Shown in pieces: positions 44,453 through 56,028 of a DNA stretch of 64,000 nt; position 1 is the stretch's first letter, and the number at the start of each line of letters is the position of its first letter. Origin of the DNA: Pseudocercospora fijiensis CIRAD86 (taxonomy: Eukaryota; Ascomycota; Dothideomycetes; Mycosphaerellales; Mycosphaerellaceae). The DNA lies in NCBI RefSeq assembly GCF_000340215.1, contig NW_006921532.1, positions 5,159,126-5,223,125 of the forward strand. Direction: 5' to 3'. The notes under the pieces are model-generated. The model was not told the origin of the DNA. It saw only the letters and a list, made by a program, of their open reading frames with translations, and ran no database searches. Both the position numbers and the translations under genes were made by a program.

Positions 44453-47400
44453 TCACGAGCCGTTCTGTGGTCCGGCTAGAGTCTGGGAAGGAGTGTAGAG
44501 GGAGTGAACCCCGTTGGCGCCACCGTTGACCCCATTGACTCCGTTTGTAAGTGGAGCGACAGCCTCGTCGTACTCAAGCACAAGCGTAGTAGGAACGGGC
44601 GATTCCTTCGCATTTGAATCCAGGTACGACCTCACTGGGATGCCTCCGACGAAGTGCTCCACAGTCGCCAAGTGACCCGGCTTGCCATTCGCACGGCGGA
44701 TCCCAGGCAACTTGAACACTTCCTTCAAAGTCGCAGCAATCGCAGGTCCGATCAAGCTGGCTCCAAAGCTGAGACCGCTGCCGAGAAGAGTGTACTCGCT
44801 CAAAGGGCGGTGGGGGTTGAGCTTCTCCGGCTCGGCGAAAGATGTCGGGTCTAAAGCCTCCTTGCTCGTGGCGATTAGGACAATGTTGCCCTTCTTGACA
44901 TTTACTGGGCCGCGAACGCCGTCCTGGACTGTGATGTCTCTAGTGGCTTGACGAGGCAGCCCAGGCACAACGCCAGCATGTCGCATGCCCTCGAACACAA
45001 AGCCCTGGAGCTCTTTGAATGAAGCATCGTCGTTTTTGTGAGAGAGCTCAATAATGCGAGCCTTGTATGCTTCATAGCCTGGGCGGAGGTAGAGATCGAT
45101 AAGGAGCGACGCTTGGTGGGTGAGGATGCCGGCGATCGGTGCCGCGACACCGATACAATCGCCAGCAAGCTTGTCGTTGGGCTCCTTGGTGGCAATGAGA
45201 GCTTTGTAGATGCGGTCTGCCTCAGGCTTCACCTCAAACGCAGAGCCCTTGGCCAGCCAGTCCACGATATGTTCCTTGAAGCCGGACTGGGTCGAGAGGT
45301 GGGCGCTGTGGACTTCAGTCAACAGCGCCGTGGCCTGGGTGGCACCAGCACGCAAAGTCCATTCGTGAGCGGGGATGATGTTGAAGTTCTGGTAGAGGAA
45401 TATGGCCATGTATGCTTCGAAAAGCTGGGGTTGGGAGATCAGGCCGCGAGGTTGAGCAACTGTCTTGAGCGGGATAGCGAGTCGCTCGGCAAGCCATGTG
45501 ATAGGTGTGACGTTAGTGATATCCCGTACGACATCGAATGAGCGCTTGCCGTTGGAATAGCGAAGCGAGCTAGCCTTGATGAGCTTGGACACCTCAGTCT
45601 CGAAGTACTTTCTGACGCTGGCGACGAAGCCGTCCTCAAAGAAGATCCTCTGGAGAGAAGCTGCCTTCTTCGGGTCACCAGAGCCAAGCATGAAGTTGTT
45701 GCCGTTGGCGATAGTCTGCGTGGCAGTTGGTTGAATAGATCGGAAAGAAGTAAGATCCTCGGACACTTGCTTGCAGCCTGCTGACGTCTGGACCGAGACG
45801 ATGTCAAGGTCACTGCGAGGTCTCGTGGTATCGTACTGACCGATGGCCTTATGTTGCTTGACGATACCTTGAGCTGCCTCCGGCGTGTAGAACTGCAACA
45901 AAGCGTAAAGTGATGTTCCCGTCCACGCTCCTGGCAGGCCGTTCATGATCAGCTTAGGAAGCACACCACCATAAGCTCCTCCTGCGACAGATGTGCCAAC
46001 CTTGCTCAATCCCCAGTTCGTCAAGGTATTGCTGTTGAAGTCGTAGCTGAGGAAGCGATCGCCTCGCACCAATGCCACAGCATCGTCCAAAATACCTCGA
46101 CCGGTGGTCTGGCCAGGGCACACACCGCTGCCAGGCATAGGTGGCTTCGTGCATTCTGCCATGAGACCGGGATACAATTCAAGGTTATCGATATGTCCGT
46201 AGAGGAGCTCGGCAGCCCTCGCGACTTTCTTGTCTGGATTCCATTCCTCGAAACTCTCGTACGCCTTCAGGTTGAGATAGCTTCGGAATTCGTTCATCGT
46301 GCACACATTGAACAGCTCACGCGCCTGCAGCTGTCCCATGATATCGACCACCTTCAAGCTTGCAGGAGTGCCATGAGCACCAAAAGCGTGTGCGGGCTCC
46401 TCGATGCAGTCCTTGATCAGCTCTGCGAGTTCATGGTCGTTGAACCTTCCATCTGGAGCTCGCTTCAGGCCATTGAATGTCCACTCTCTTGGTAATGTGT
46501 CTCTGAGCTTGTGTCCTTCTTGATACATGACTTTGTAGAACATCTCCACAGTCATGTCGTCCACGGACTTAAGTTCGGGGAGGTTTGCTCTGAGAACGCC
46601 CTCCATCCATTGCGCGTCTGCAGCGCTGAGCGCAGCGTGCCAATGATAGAGGACTGCGAATTCGGTCGAAACGACGTTGCCAGTACCTCGCTCGATCCGC
46701 TGTCCACTCTTCTTGATCTCTTTCCCAAGGTCGAGTGACCAAGTCGAATCAGCTCGCGGGGTGTTCAGGATGGCAGCCACATAATCCTTCAGAACCACGC
46801 TGGCAAAAAATCCAACATTGATGTTTCTGCCGAGCTGGAACAAATCTTCATCTTGCCTGTATCGAGAACGTTCATGGTCAGCGTTTCATCTTGCTCTTGA
46901 CGTTTGGTGCGAACGTTTGCTATCGCAACTTCCAAAGGGCCACGCGAAGGTATGTTGCTACAATTTCGGATGGTTCAAAATCACTTACCAGACTTTCTGC
47001 TCCTCGTTCAACTGGTCCCAAGGTTTGTATTTTCCGGCTTCGTTGATGGTAAGCAGTGATTCCACAATGCTGTTGTGGTTCCGCGAGAACATGACCAGAA
47101 GTGCAACCACACCCGGCGGCATAAGCATAATTCGTTCAGACGCCATGGAGTCATTCCATATCCTTCCTTGCTGGTATGTTCGCACCCTTTTCTGCTCGTT
47201 CTTGGTGTTGCCATACAGAGTGCTCAGATCGACATAACTGGATGTCTCGTTAATCCAAGGATCCTCGCGCGATGTCTGGAAGCACTCGTGAATAACAATC
47301 GTTGCAAAGGAGAAAAACAGCCGGTTCAGTCCAGATGGATGCTTTCTGAAGTTGCCATCCTCTCGCTTCATGAGCTGCTCGAAGACGAGCTCAGGGTCTG

Positions 47401-47940
47401 GCAGATTCGGTCCCTTTGGCTTACTGGGTGGGACACTTCTGCTGTATGGTGTGCCAGCCTTGCCCATCTCCGGATTCCATGGATTGTTGTTGCCTCCATC
47501 ATGTCTCCGATACCGCGAAGTTGGGCCAGCCATGGTAGTCGGAGGGTGTGGCAAATCATGATAGAGCATCGTGATGAATGCATCGGAAGTTGCTGCGGAG
47601 AGGCCACTATTGAGCGGCAGACCTTGTAACATGGACACGCCATTCTCTAGTAGGAGTTCCTTGTCGTCCATCGGCTCCCCAGATGCCAAACCAGTGAGGC
47701 CTGAGGCAATGACTTTTTTGTCTTTCATGTCCTGTGGAGTGTTGAGATGAACGTCAGCCAAAGCCTTACTGGTCGGAGTGCATTTGTAGTCTTTGCTCTT
47801 ACCAGGTGAATTAGGTCATGAATGGCCGAAGTCTTCCTCTGGCTAGGTGCCAGAGCTGCTTCTTGGTCATCTTTGCGATCTGGAGCTGTTGTAGGCTTCC
47901 GCTTGATCGTTCCGATCACTCTCGAAAGTTTCCCGGGCAT
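44453..47940 (-). CDS. ppoC: Psi-factor-producing oxygenase, PpoC-like 10-dioxygenase with a Cys-less P450 domain
   Basis: Makes oxylipins from linoleic/oleic acid that govern sporulation. Exons: 47940-47803, 47731-46989 and 46856-44453, with introns of 71 and 132 bp; 1,094 residues. The start is ATG 47940: the frame upstream lacks another ATG before a stop. The N-terminal half is a heme peroxidase/cyclooxygenase-like domain. It has the distal-His segment TIVIHECFQTSRED, then NETSSYVDLSTLYG, and the proximal-His/Tyr segment EFAVLYHWHAALS. The C-terminal half is a P450 fold, but the heme-thiolate segment reads LGSGLSFGASLIG, so Gly stands where Cys should be. This is the known feature of A. 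nidulans PpoC, which releases the 10R-hydroperoxide because its P450 half is dead. An AT-poor tail with NGVNG repeats closes the protein. The N-terminus is shorter than in Aspergillus homologues. Confidence 0.92.
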
Positions 47941-48700
47941 GTCTGCGGCACTGCTCGCGAAGCCTGGATTTGAAGTGTACAATGGAAGAGGATTGCCAAG
48001 GAAAGAAATCGGCCTTTAAGAGGGGGTTGATGGGCGTTAAGGAATGATCGAGGAAAGGCTGATTGACGATGTCCGTGGTGCTCTGACCAGTCTGTCTTCG
48101 CTAGTCTCGTGAATGCGATGCCGATCCAGCACCCAAGTGCTCGGTGAAACATGGTGAGCCCCTCCATACCAATGCATGTTGGGTCGCCAGCTCACGCGTT
48201 GCAGAAGCTAGAGTGTAGTGTGGCGGGCACATGCGCCTCCCGAAGTGTAATCGGCGTGCTGAGATGCAGGTGGAGTAGTGTACGGGCGGTGTATGAACAC
48301 ATCGGAGTGAGTGTGTTGCACAATGTTCAAGGAAGCATCACCACCTGGACCCAATCATGGCATTTCTCATTGTGAGACTGCGTATCTCTTCAATCTCAGT
48401 GACAGCAACTGTCTCCGACCCTCAGGTGTTTCGTAACTTCGCGGAAAGGTGCAGTAATGCTGTGCTGTGGCTTTGGGCGTGAGGTCGCTGGTTGGTTGAA
48501 AAGGACGCTCGCTCGCACCATACTGCTTTAGGACAATCCAGCGGTGGCACCAGAGTAGTTACGATCATCGTCTATGATGGAGATCTTCTGCATAGGCGTA
48601 CAGCGAATGGACATTGGGCGAAGTCAACTTGCTATCTCTCGCTACTTCCCCGAGCCCTAGCTGCCCGCCCGAGCCCTAGCAGATATACTAATAGAGAATC
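47941..48700. promoter_or_regulatory. Upstream region of the ppoC-like gene, ending at the second RIP block
   Basis: About 750 bp of ordinary unique sequence with no gene; it presumably contains the promoter. RIP-type sequence begins at about 48690, so the oxygenase promoter abuts a likely heterochromatic block. Confidence 0.45.
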
Positions 48701-49730
48701 GCCCTAAATTAGGCTACGTGCTGTTTCCACCTGTTATATGTTATATCCGTTCTTAGTTAGTATTATTAATAGGCGCGGAGCGCGTTATATAAGAAGCCGC
48801 GTCTCTAACTTAAAGTCTACTATAATTCGTATTTCTTCCCCTATTTGTTATAGATTGCCTAGTAGCTACTAAAAAAAGCTAAATCTCTATTATATACGAT
48901 ATACGTCGACGAGTTTTTCGATAATCCTATCGCTAGTAGTAGTAATAGTATAGCAGTAGTAGCGGTAGTACTATAGTAGCTACCTCTATTTACGCGCTTC
49001 GTAGAATAGTCGTATTTATATATAGACTACTATATTATATAAGAGGAAAGTACGTAAATAACTATTTAGATTTAGCGGCGTCGTACCTCCTACTCTAGAG
49101 AGATAAATTAGGAATATAGTATTAAGTTAGTTATTTAGATAGTCGGTACTTTAAACCCTAATTCTAAGCTATTATGTATTATCTAAGCGTATTCTTTATC
49201 TAGAGGTCTACTATAGAGATAGGATAGTAGTAGTTAGGTCGTAGGAAGAGATAGAAATAGCGGTAGAAGGCGTACTCTTAGTAGCGGTAGCAGCGGTAGT
49301 AGTTAAGTTATAGGAAAAGATTTAGTTTATTTTAGAAATACGTATTTATAATAGAGACCTTAGTATTCGAGGTATCTACGAAGTCGCGAATAACTAGCTA
49401 AGCGTTTAAAAGGACGAGAGGTTTAAATATCCTAGAGAAGGTACTAAGGCTCGGTATAGGCCGAGCCGGGCTTTTATATACTTTTATATATAAAAGGTCG
49501 TCTACTAGTACCTATAATCTTACCCTCCCTTAAAGTAGTCGTATCCTTAAGACCTTCCTTTAATATAGAACTTAAAGACCGGTATTAGCTAGTAACTAGC
49601 CCTATACTCTTATTAGCTAGTAACCGGCCCTATACCCTTAGGCTAGCGTTATATATAATAAAGTATATAGTAACGGCTTAAGGGCTAGACGACTTAAATA
49701 AGACTATAGTAGCTAAGAAGTAGAAGATAG
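48700..49730. other. RIP-mutated repeat DNA, unclassified
   Basis: CA/TG-poor sequence starting near ctgtttccacctg. A tandem near-duplication of about 32 bp (ttagctagtaac-type units, about 49587-49650) and a small hairpin (ggctcgg/ccgagcc, about 49450-49469) are present. Plus-strand text at about 48890-49250 can be read through TAG/TAA but matches nothing I know. Confidence 0.4.
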
Positions 49731-49872
49731 CCGTTACGAAAACTTCTTTTCCGATCGCGACGATCCTATCGATCCTAGCGATCGTAAGCGATCGCGAGCG
49801 ATCGCGAGCGATCCTAAGCTATCCTAGAACGATAAATAGGTAACTTATAAAAGTTAGACTTTTGCCTAATAC

Positions 49873-50045
49873 TATACTAAAAATAGAACATTTTTGTTAT
49901 ATATTACTAAGCCGTAAACCTTCTAGATAAAAAGATATAAAGGAAAGAAAATCGCTTTTCTAGACATTTTGCTTCTAATTTATCTTTTTTTCTAGTAGGG
50001 TTATAGCTTAGTAATATATTAAAAAGATACTCTATTTTTAGTATA
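49873..50045. repeat. Long imperfect hairpin inside the MITE-like element
   Basis: Arms of about 75 bp (about 49873-49950 and 49965-50045). They match around actaaaaatag, atatattactaag and tctagataaaaagat versus their complements, with scattered mismatches. The very AT-rich composition differs from the GC-bearing iterons around it. Confidence 0.6.
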
Positions 50046-50521
50046 TTATTATAAAAAAATATAAAATTTATAGATTTTCTACGAAATTAAAGCTAGGGAA
50101 CAGAAATAAGCAATATAGTATTTTGGCTTTTCTAAGTTATACTTTACTATTTTTAGAAATCTAAAAAACAGAACTTAAAGTTCTACCTACTAATAAGAGT
50201 ATTATAAATTTTCAAGTCTTAATACCTAGTAGTTATCTTAGAATCTAGAAAAGAATCTCGAGTGTTTCGAGTATACTTTTTTTCAAAGTTCTACTTATTA
50301 AGCGTCGGCTTTTAAAAGAAACCTTAACGAAATATCGGCTGTATTTAACGAAACCTTAACGAAAAAAATTTCTTTATAAAAAAAACCTACGAAACCGCTA
50401 AATTTAACCTATACGTTATCCCCCGAAATACCTCGTAGTAGTATACGGAGTAGTAGTAGTAGTCGGGCTTAGCTAAGTCGGGCTCTAACTTGTCCCGCGT
50501 CCTTTACGTTCCTTAGCCTCG

Positions 50522-50548
50522 AATTTCGGGACGGCCCGTCCCGAAATT
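50522..50548. repeat. 27-bp palindrome with 13-bp arms
   Basis: aatttcgggacgg and ccgtcccgaaatt flank a single central C; the arms are perfect complements. It lies next to the right iteron array of the MITE-like element. Confidence 0.85.
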
Positions 50549-50782
50549 TCGATCGCGAGGATCCTATCGATAGGATCGCGATCCCGCGATTCCGAGCGAT
50601 CCTATCCGATAAGATCTTTAACGTACGATCCCGAGGATCCTAAGCGATCCTAAGCGATCCTATCGATAGGATCGTCGCGATCGGAAAAAAAGTTTTCGTA
50701 ACGGTAATAGTAAGAACCGTAGACTTTATATTATAGTTCGAAACGTAGTTTTAAAGTGTGTTAATTTATGTTATATCTATCT

Positions 50783-50850
50783 AGCTACGGAGGAAGTATA
50801 CCTATAAGGCGGCTAGTAGCAGCCGCCTAGGTGTCCCTTCCCTCCTAGCT
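50783..50850. repeat. Hairpin downstream of the giant decayed ORF
   Basis: Perfect 8-bp arms, aggcggct (50807-50814) and agccgcct (50821-50828), around a 6-bp loop. Outer imperfect pairing extends from agctacggaggaag to cttccctcctagct. It lies just past the 3' end of the giant ORF on its coding strand, so it could have been a 3'-end or terminator structure. Confidence 0.55.
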
Positions 50851-52853
50851 TCGTAATAAAATCCCCCGGTCGCGAAATGTCCGCGACTACGTAGACTATA
50901 CCTGTAATAGACTTACAATGCTGTCGTATTCTCGTATAGGTGTGCTAACTATACTTAATAGACTAACCGTCGTCTACTATAGAGTCTCTGTCTAGGTTTT
51001 AATAACTTGCGCGTTGCGCGTCGCCTACTCGGCTATAATCGAGTAGTTTTAGGTTACTAATTCTAAGCCTTTAGCCGCTGCCTAGCGCTCTAGGAATCTA
51101 ATAGCATTCTTCCTATATATAACGTATAGGGCGTTAAAGGCGGTAGCGATGAATGTGCCGACACGGGCGCGGTCTTCCTCTTTTCCTAACTAGATTAATC
51201 TAGCGAGCTCGGCTATAATGTCCGTAAGGGAGTCGTAGGTAAGTCTAGTAGCCTAGTCCTATAGCAATTCCTATATCGCCCGAATCGCGGCTTTCTCGGA
51301 ATTGGCTTTAGTATTAGAGCGTTAGATCGCGTCTATCGCCTATAGTAGACGAAGGGTAGACTGTTCTACGTCTTCCTTAACCGTACCGTCCGTGTTCTAG
51401 AAATAGGAGAGTTCTAGCACGTAGTTAATAACGTCCTCCGTATCGGTAAGCTTTCCGTTCTATTCTTCTAAATTCTCGTTATCCTAGTCGATATTGTCTT
51501 TAGTATAGGCTATAATGTCGTCGCGAATTTCCTCGGGAAGAACGTTATAGGCTTAGAGGAATTTCTTTGCGATAGACATAGCGTAGTCGTATAAGGCTCT
51601 CTTGTCTTCTAACAACTACTCGCGAGACTCCCTATCCTTAACGTAATTCCATTCCTTTATTACCGCTGCGACTATATAGGCGAGGACTCCTACGAACATT
51701 TGCAACTCTTCCGGCTCGCTTCCTAGCTACTATTTCCTAGTAAGCTCTGCTAGGGCGATCTAGACGAATAAGCTGCTCTAGCCTTTATCGCGAAGGATAT
51801 CGATAGGGAGTTAGGATTTGCTCTTGTCTATATTAGCGATAGATATAGGGTTAGTAGCAATAGCGATGTCGTTATCGGCGGCGCCGGAGGTAGCGGCGGT
51901 AGCTATAGGGTTAGCGACTATAGCAGCGCTAGGGGTACTAGCCGTAGAGATAACGACTATAGTAGCGCTAGGGGTGCCCGCTTTGCCTCCGTCTAAGCTG
52001 TCTAGTCCTGCTAAGATTCTTATACTCGCTATCTTACGGGGGTCGGATTGAGGTATAGCGGGCATCTCCTTAGTAGACATAACATAGCCGCGCCTATTAG
52101 GGACGCCTATCTAACCGGCGTTGTCCTTAAGTTCCCTACTTAGGAAGCGGATTAACTACTTAGCTTGCTTATCGTGCTTGTAGTATCCGACGTAAAGGAT
52201 TTTTCTAGTCTTGTCGTTAATACGTAGGAGAATAACTGCCTATATCTAGTGCCGCAACACCGCCGCCTTTAGCAGTATAGGAACTGCCGCTATTAGGAAA
52301 TCGTCTATCGGGGCTAGGAGGTTAGTCTAACCGCCTTCGACTGCTTCCTTAATCTGTTATAGGGAATAGCTAAGCATATATACCGACTAGTCGCCGAAAA
52401 TCTTTATATCTACGGCTTTCTCGGATGCGGGAATATCCCGAAGATATTCCTCCTAGGGAAAGACTTCGTCGTTCTTTAATCCCGCTATAAACGATCGTGT
52501 CTTCTTAGCTAGCTCCGTAGTATCGAAGTAGGCGTTAAAGTAGTTATAGTTGAACTTCCTCGCTATCTCCGCGATATAGTTTAGATACTATTACTACTCT
52601 TAGTTAGGGAATATTGCGATAATTACGTATCCTACCTCTATTATAAGTTCCGTTATACTCGCTACGCGACGAACGAAATCTATTTCCTAGGTCTTAGATA
52701 GACGTAGACCGTCGCCGTAGAGGGTTCGGCCGCTATAAGCCTTACGTAAAACGTCGAACAGGCGTATAAATCTATAGCGCCCGAATAGAAGCCGGAACGT
52801 TAGGTCTATAAAGAGGCCCCTTAGAGCAATACCGCTATCTCTTAGCGTAGGCA

Positions 52854-53087
52854 GGTCGCGCGCGTCGATCGGAGGATCCGCGGTACTTGTCTTAGCCTTC
52901 CTAGCTAATTTTCGCTTACTAGAGGCTTTGCTAGCACCTAACTATTCTAGCTAGGTAGACGAAGGGTCCCGGTCGCGCGCGTCGATCGGAGGATCCGCGC
53001 TACTTATCTTAGCCTTCTTAGCTAATTTCCCCTTACTAGAGGCTTTGCTAGTACCTAACTGTTCTAGCTAGGTAGACGAAGGGTCCT
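52854..53087 (-). repeat. 117-bp tandem duplication in the giant ORF
   Basis: Copies 52854-52970 and 52971-53087; each encodes 39 residues containing DPSSTQLEQLG (Gln codons partly TAG) and SKASSK. The period is a multiple of three and the copies differ by transitions and a few other changes. Confidence 0.9.
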
Positions 53088-55288
53088 ACGTAGTAGTCTA
53101 CGTAGCCTCGTCTTTAGCAGCGGTAATCCGCTTTGCCTTCGCGTATAGCGATTTAGCTACTATAGTCGTAGTTGCTATTATAGATTTTAGCTTCTTTAGA
53201 GTCGGCGCCTCGTCGGTAGTAGGTGCTTTGCGCTTCTTAGTAGCAGCCGCTAGTAGTTTGCGCTTAGCCGCTTTTGCTTCTACTTTAGCGGCCTTTGCGG
53301 CGGCCTCGCTAGCTTTCTTCTTCTCGCGGTGCTTCTACTCGATTGCGTCTAATTTCTTTAACACTTTAGCTTTAAGCTTCTCCTTTTCCTTTATATATAA
53401 AGGGAAGGGTAGTGTCTCTAGCCGTACGCCTCTATCGGTTGTTACCTCTCGGGATTTTAGCGTATAGTAGCTTACGGGAATGTCCTAGAAGATAAGGCCC
53501 TTAGTAGCCGGTACGAGACTAAACATCAAGTCTATTAGTAACGCGCGTAGGCCTAGAGGGAACCGTCCTAGCTATAGCTAGAAATTTTAGATTATGCGGC
53601 GGAAATCTTGTTCGATGTCGCCCTAGGCTAACTACTATATCTAATTCTTAGCGAGTTCGGCGATTAGCTATATATACGTAGATCGCTATATTAATAGGAG
53701 CTTACCCTTAAGTATAGCGGGCTTCGACTAGTCTAGGGTATCGGGGCACTCCTCGCTGGTTATATCGAAGATAGCCTTAAGGTACTCCGCGATCCTACTA
53801 GGCTCGCTTTCGGCGTTTAGTAGTAGGCTAATACTATCGGAGAAAAGTCCGATAAAGCAGTTTTTAGCCTCCTTATATATCTTAAGGCAGGTCTAGCCTT
53901 CGGTTGTCTAGTATACTAGGGCGACGTAGGCTAGCGCCGTTTCGGACATCTTCTCCTAATAGAGCTCCTTAAAGAGGTCGGCGCATTTCGCGTTTCGGCT
54001 ATAGAATAGAACCTTGTACGTAGGCATCGCGATATCCTCCGGCTTACGTACCTCGTATAGGATAGAGTCGTCGCTACTAAAAGTGTCGTATTTAATATTA
54101 TAGACGAGAGGTTCGCCCGCTATAGCCTACTCCTACGAACGGGCGTCTACGCTAAACTTCGGGTTCGCTAGGCCTTCTTCGTAATTCTATATCTATTATA
54201 GAGGATAGAGCTCGCCGGTCTTCTTATAGATTGCTTTAGGCGGCTCTCCGGCCGGAATATGCTTCTAGTTAGTATACTTAATAGATCCGTATACGTTATC
54301 GGAGTCGACGAGCGCGTTTTTGTATAGGAGCAGGTCGAAATAATAAGGCTAGATAGACGTAAGGTATCGGCGCAATCCTTTAGGTAAGATGCTTTAGCTA
54401 TCGGACGTTCGCATTGTAGCGCGAGCGCCTAAAATAGCGTTCTTCCGGGCGTCCGTAGGCTTGTCTTCGTCGGCGTCGAAATTATACTTATCGACGAAGT
54501 TCTTTAAATCTACCTACTCGTAGTAGTTGCAGATATCGAGCCCTAGCTCCTTATTACGGCCTTTGAATTTTCTCTTATACTACTTTGCTTGCTTAGTCTA
54601 AGCCTTCTTAACCTAGTTAAGGCGGGCGGCCTTCTAGTCGTCGGTCTCGGTTTTAATCTATAGAGCCTTAACGGGTAGCTTTACCTTCTAACCCTCTTCT
54701 TTAGCCTGCTTGCGATAGACTAAGGCTTTGCGGTTAACTTCGCCCTCCTTTATAAGCTTTTATTCTAGGACGTCGAGTTTCTCCCGACCGAAACGGTTAT
54801 AGGTCTTATAGAATAGCTCGGCGGACTTATCCTAACTGTGCTATTAGGTGTCGTAGAGGTAGGCTCCTTAGGCGCCGATTAAGTCCTAGAATTGTCCGGT
54901 AAGAGTGCACTCGCTCCTCCGTACGCTAAAGGCTATCTAGTGCGATACGTAGACTAGGGCGTCGGGTAAGAAGGGCTCTACGCCGTATAGCCTCTTATCT
55001 ATAGCGATTTCGTAGAGGAGCGAGCTATTGCGGCCGACTATGTTGTTTAGGGTACGCGCTATCGCTATCGGAACATCTAAAACAGCGTTAAGGGGCAGGC
55101 CGGCTCTATCGATATAGGGAAATATATCGGAGAAATTAGGCTTTATATCCGGGTAGGGGATTCTTAGAAGTTCGCCTTTCTTAGGCAGTAGTACGGCGTT
55201 CTTTATTTTCTCGTCTCTCTTCTTCTTACGCGCTCGCTTAGCGGCTTCTTTTTTATCGACGACTTCGTCGACCTCTTCGTTAGCGTAG

Positions 55289-55411
55289 TTATCGTCTTTA
55301 ATCGACTAAACGACGTCTTCTATCGGATCGCCGACGTCTCCGTCGTCTTCGCTAGTATAATTATCGTCTTTAGTCGACTAAACGACGTCTTCTATCGGGT
55401 CGCCGACGTCT
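55289..55411 (-). repeat. Two direct repeats 72 bp apart in the giant ORF
   Basis: ttatcgtctttaatcgacta at 55289 recurs with minor changes at 55361. The 72-bp (24-codon) period keeps the frame and encodes an acidic DVGDPIEDVV-type segment. Confidence 0.85.
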
Positions 55412-55530
55412 TAGGGCGCACTAGTAGACTTAGACTTGCTTCCTAAGTCCGCGTAGGTATCCTACTCTTACTCCCTAGCCTCTACGGGCTATTCTTATTC
55501 CTTAGCATTTCCGATTATAGACTATCGTTC

Positions 55531-55860
55531 TTCTCTATTCTTAGCACTAGGCTGTTCTCCTTTATCCTTCTTAGCAATAGGCTACTATTCTTTACTATTT
55601 TTAGTAATAGGCTACTATTCTTCATCTTCCTTAGTAATAGGCTGCTATTCTTTACTATTTTTAGTAATAGGCTACTATTCTTTATTATTTTTAGCAATAG
55701 GCTGCTATTCTTTATCCTCCTTAGTAATAGGCTACTATTCTTTATCCTCCTTAGCAATAGGCTACTATTCTCTATTATCCTTAGCAATAGGCTGCTATTC
55801 TTTATCCTCCTTAGTAATAGGCTACTATTCTCTATTATCCTTAGTAATAGGCTGCTATTC
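55531..55860 (-). repeat. 30-bp tandem repeat, 11 units, coding for a decapeptide repeat
   Basis: Units such as ttagtaataggctactattc plus tttatcctcc. On the minus strand, in frame with the giant ORF, each unit encodes a Glu-Asp-Lys-Glu-(Gln)-Gln-Pro-Ile-Ala/Thr-Lys type decapeptide. One Gln codon per unit is now TAG. The copies differ by transitions and by GAG-GAT versus AAT-AAT variants. Confidence 0.9.
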
Positions 55861-56028
55861 TTTACTATTAGTAGATATAGGACGCGGCTGTCCTTAGCCT
55901 TTACTAGGGTTGTCGTCGTCGCGCGGCGACGGTAATATCTCGAATATACCGCTCTACTTGCGCTAGCGTAGGAGGTTAGGATCGCTTGCTATAGATAGCG
56001 CGGTAAGCCGGTAGGGCGTAGTCGATAT

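Larger units (their letters stand above)
49731..50704. mobile_element. 974-bp inverted-repeat element (MITE-like) with subterminal iterons
   Basis: 49731-49773 and 50662-50704 are inverted 43-bp copies with one mismatch, starting ccgttacgaaaactt. Just inside each end are arrays of gcgatc/ggatcg words (49751-49830 and 50550-50680; for example taagcgatcc in tandem at about 50641-50660), like transposase-binding iterons. There is no coding frame. The centre is AT-rich and holds a long imperfect hairpin. No clear target duplication, so the outer edge is not proven. Confidence 0.65.
50990..56028 (-). pseudogene. Giant RIP-degraded ORF of unknown function (about 1,680 codons)
   Basis: One minus-strand frame, checked at 56040, 55722, 55272, 54414, 53352 and 52080, can be read for 5 kb with only TAG/TAA stops at places fitting Gln or Trp. 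The likely start is ATA at 56028-56026, an ATG hit by RIP, followed by STTPYRLTALSIASDPNLLR. Order: acidic N-terminus; eleven 10-residue EDKE-QPIAK-type repeats; two 24-residue acidic repeats; a Lys-rich patch (KRARKKKRDEK). Then a long globular part (for example IPYPDIKPNFSDIFPYIDRA); an Ala/Lys-rich segment with KKRKAP that could be a nuclear signal; two 39-residue repeats; and a helical C-terminus (LPEEIRDDIIAYTKDN). I recognise no transposase, polymerase, helicase or protease motif. The 3' end is uncertain: the frame may run on to about 50800. RIP implies it was multi-copy. Confidence 0.7.

Noticed and set aside
47765..47802. A 38-bp intron at the first oxygenase junction
   Set aside because: Too short for a fungal intron; using the acceptor at 47732 gives a 71-bp intron and joins IHL to DMKDKKV as expected for Ppo proteins.
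47938..47982. Longer oxygenase start at 47982
   Set aside because: That codon is TTG; the first in-frame ATG is 47940 and the frame upstream reaches a stop without another ATG.
27030..48690. A secondary-metabolite or functional gene cluster
   Set aside because: The genes (chaperonin, HP1, splicing factor, transporter, oxygenase and others) belong to unrelated pathways and no backbone enzyme is present.
55515..55787. Minus-strand frame rich in KNSSLLL repeats
   Set aside because: It is the wrong frame across the 30-bp tandem repeat; the frame giving the decapeptide repeat continues for kilobases on both sides.
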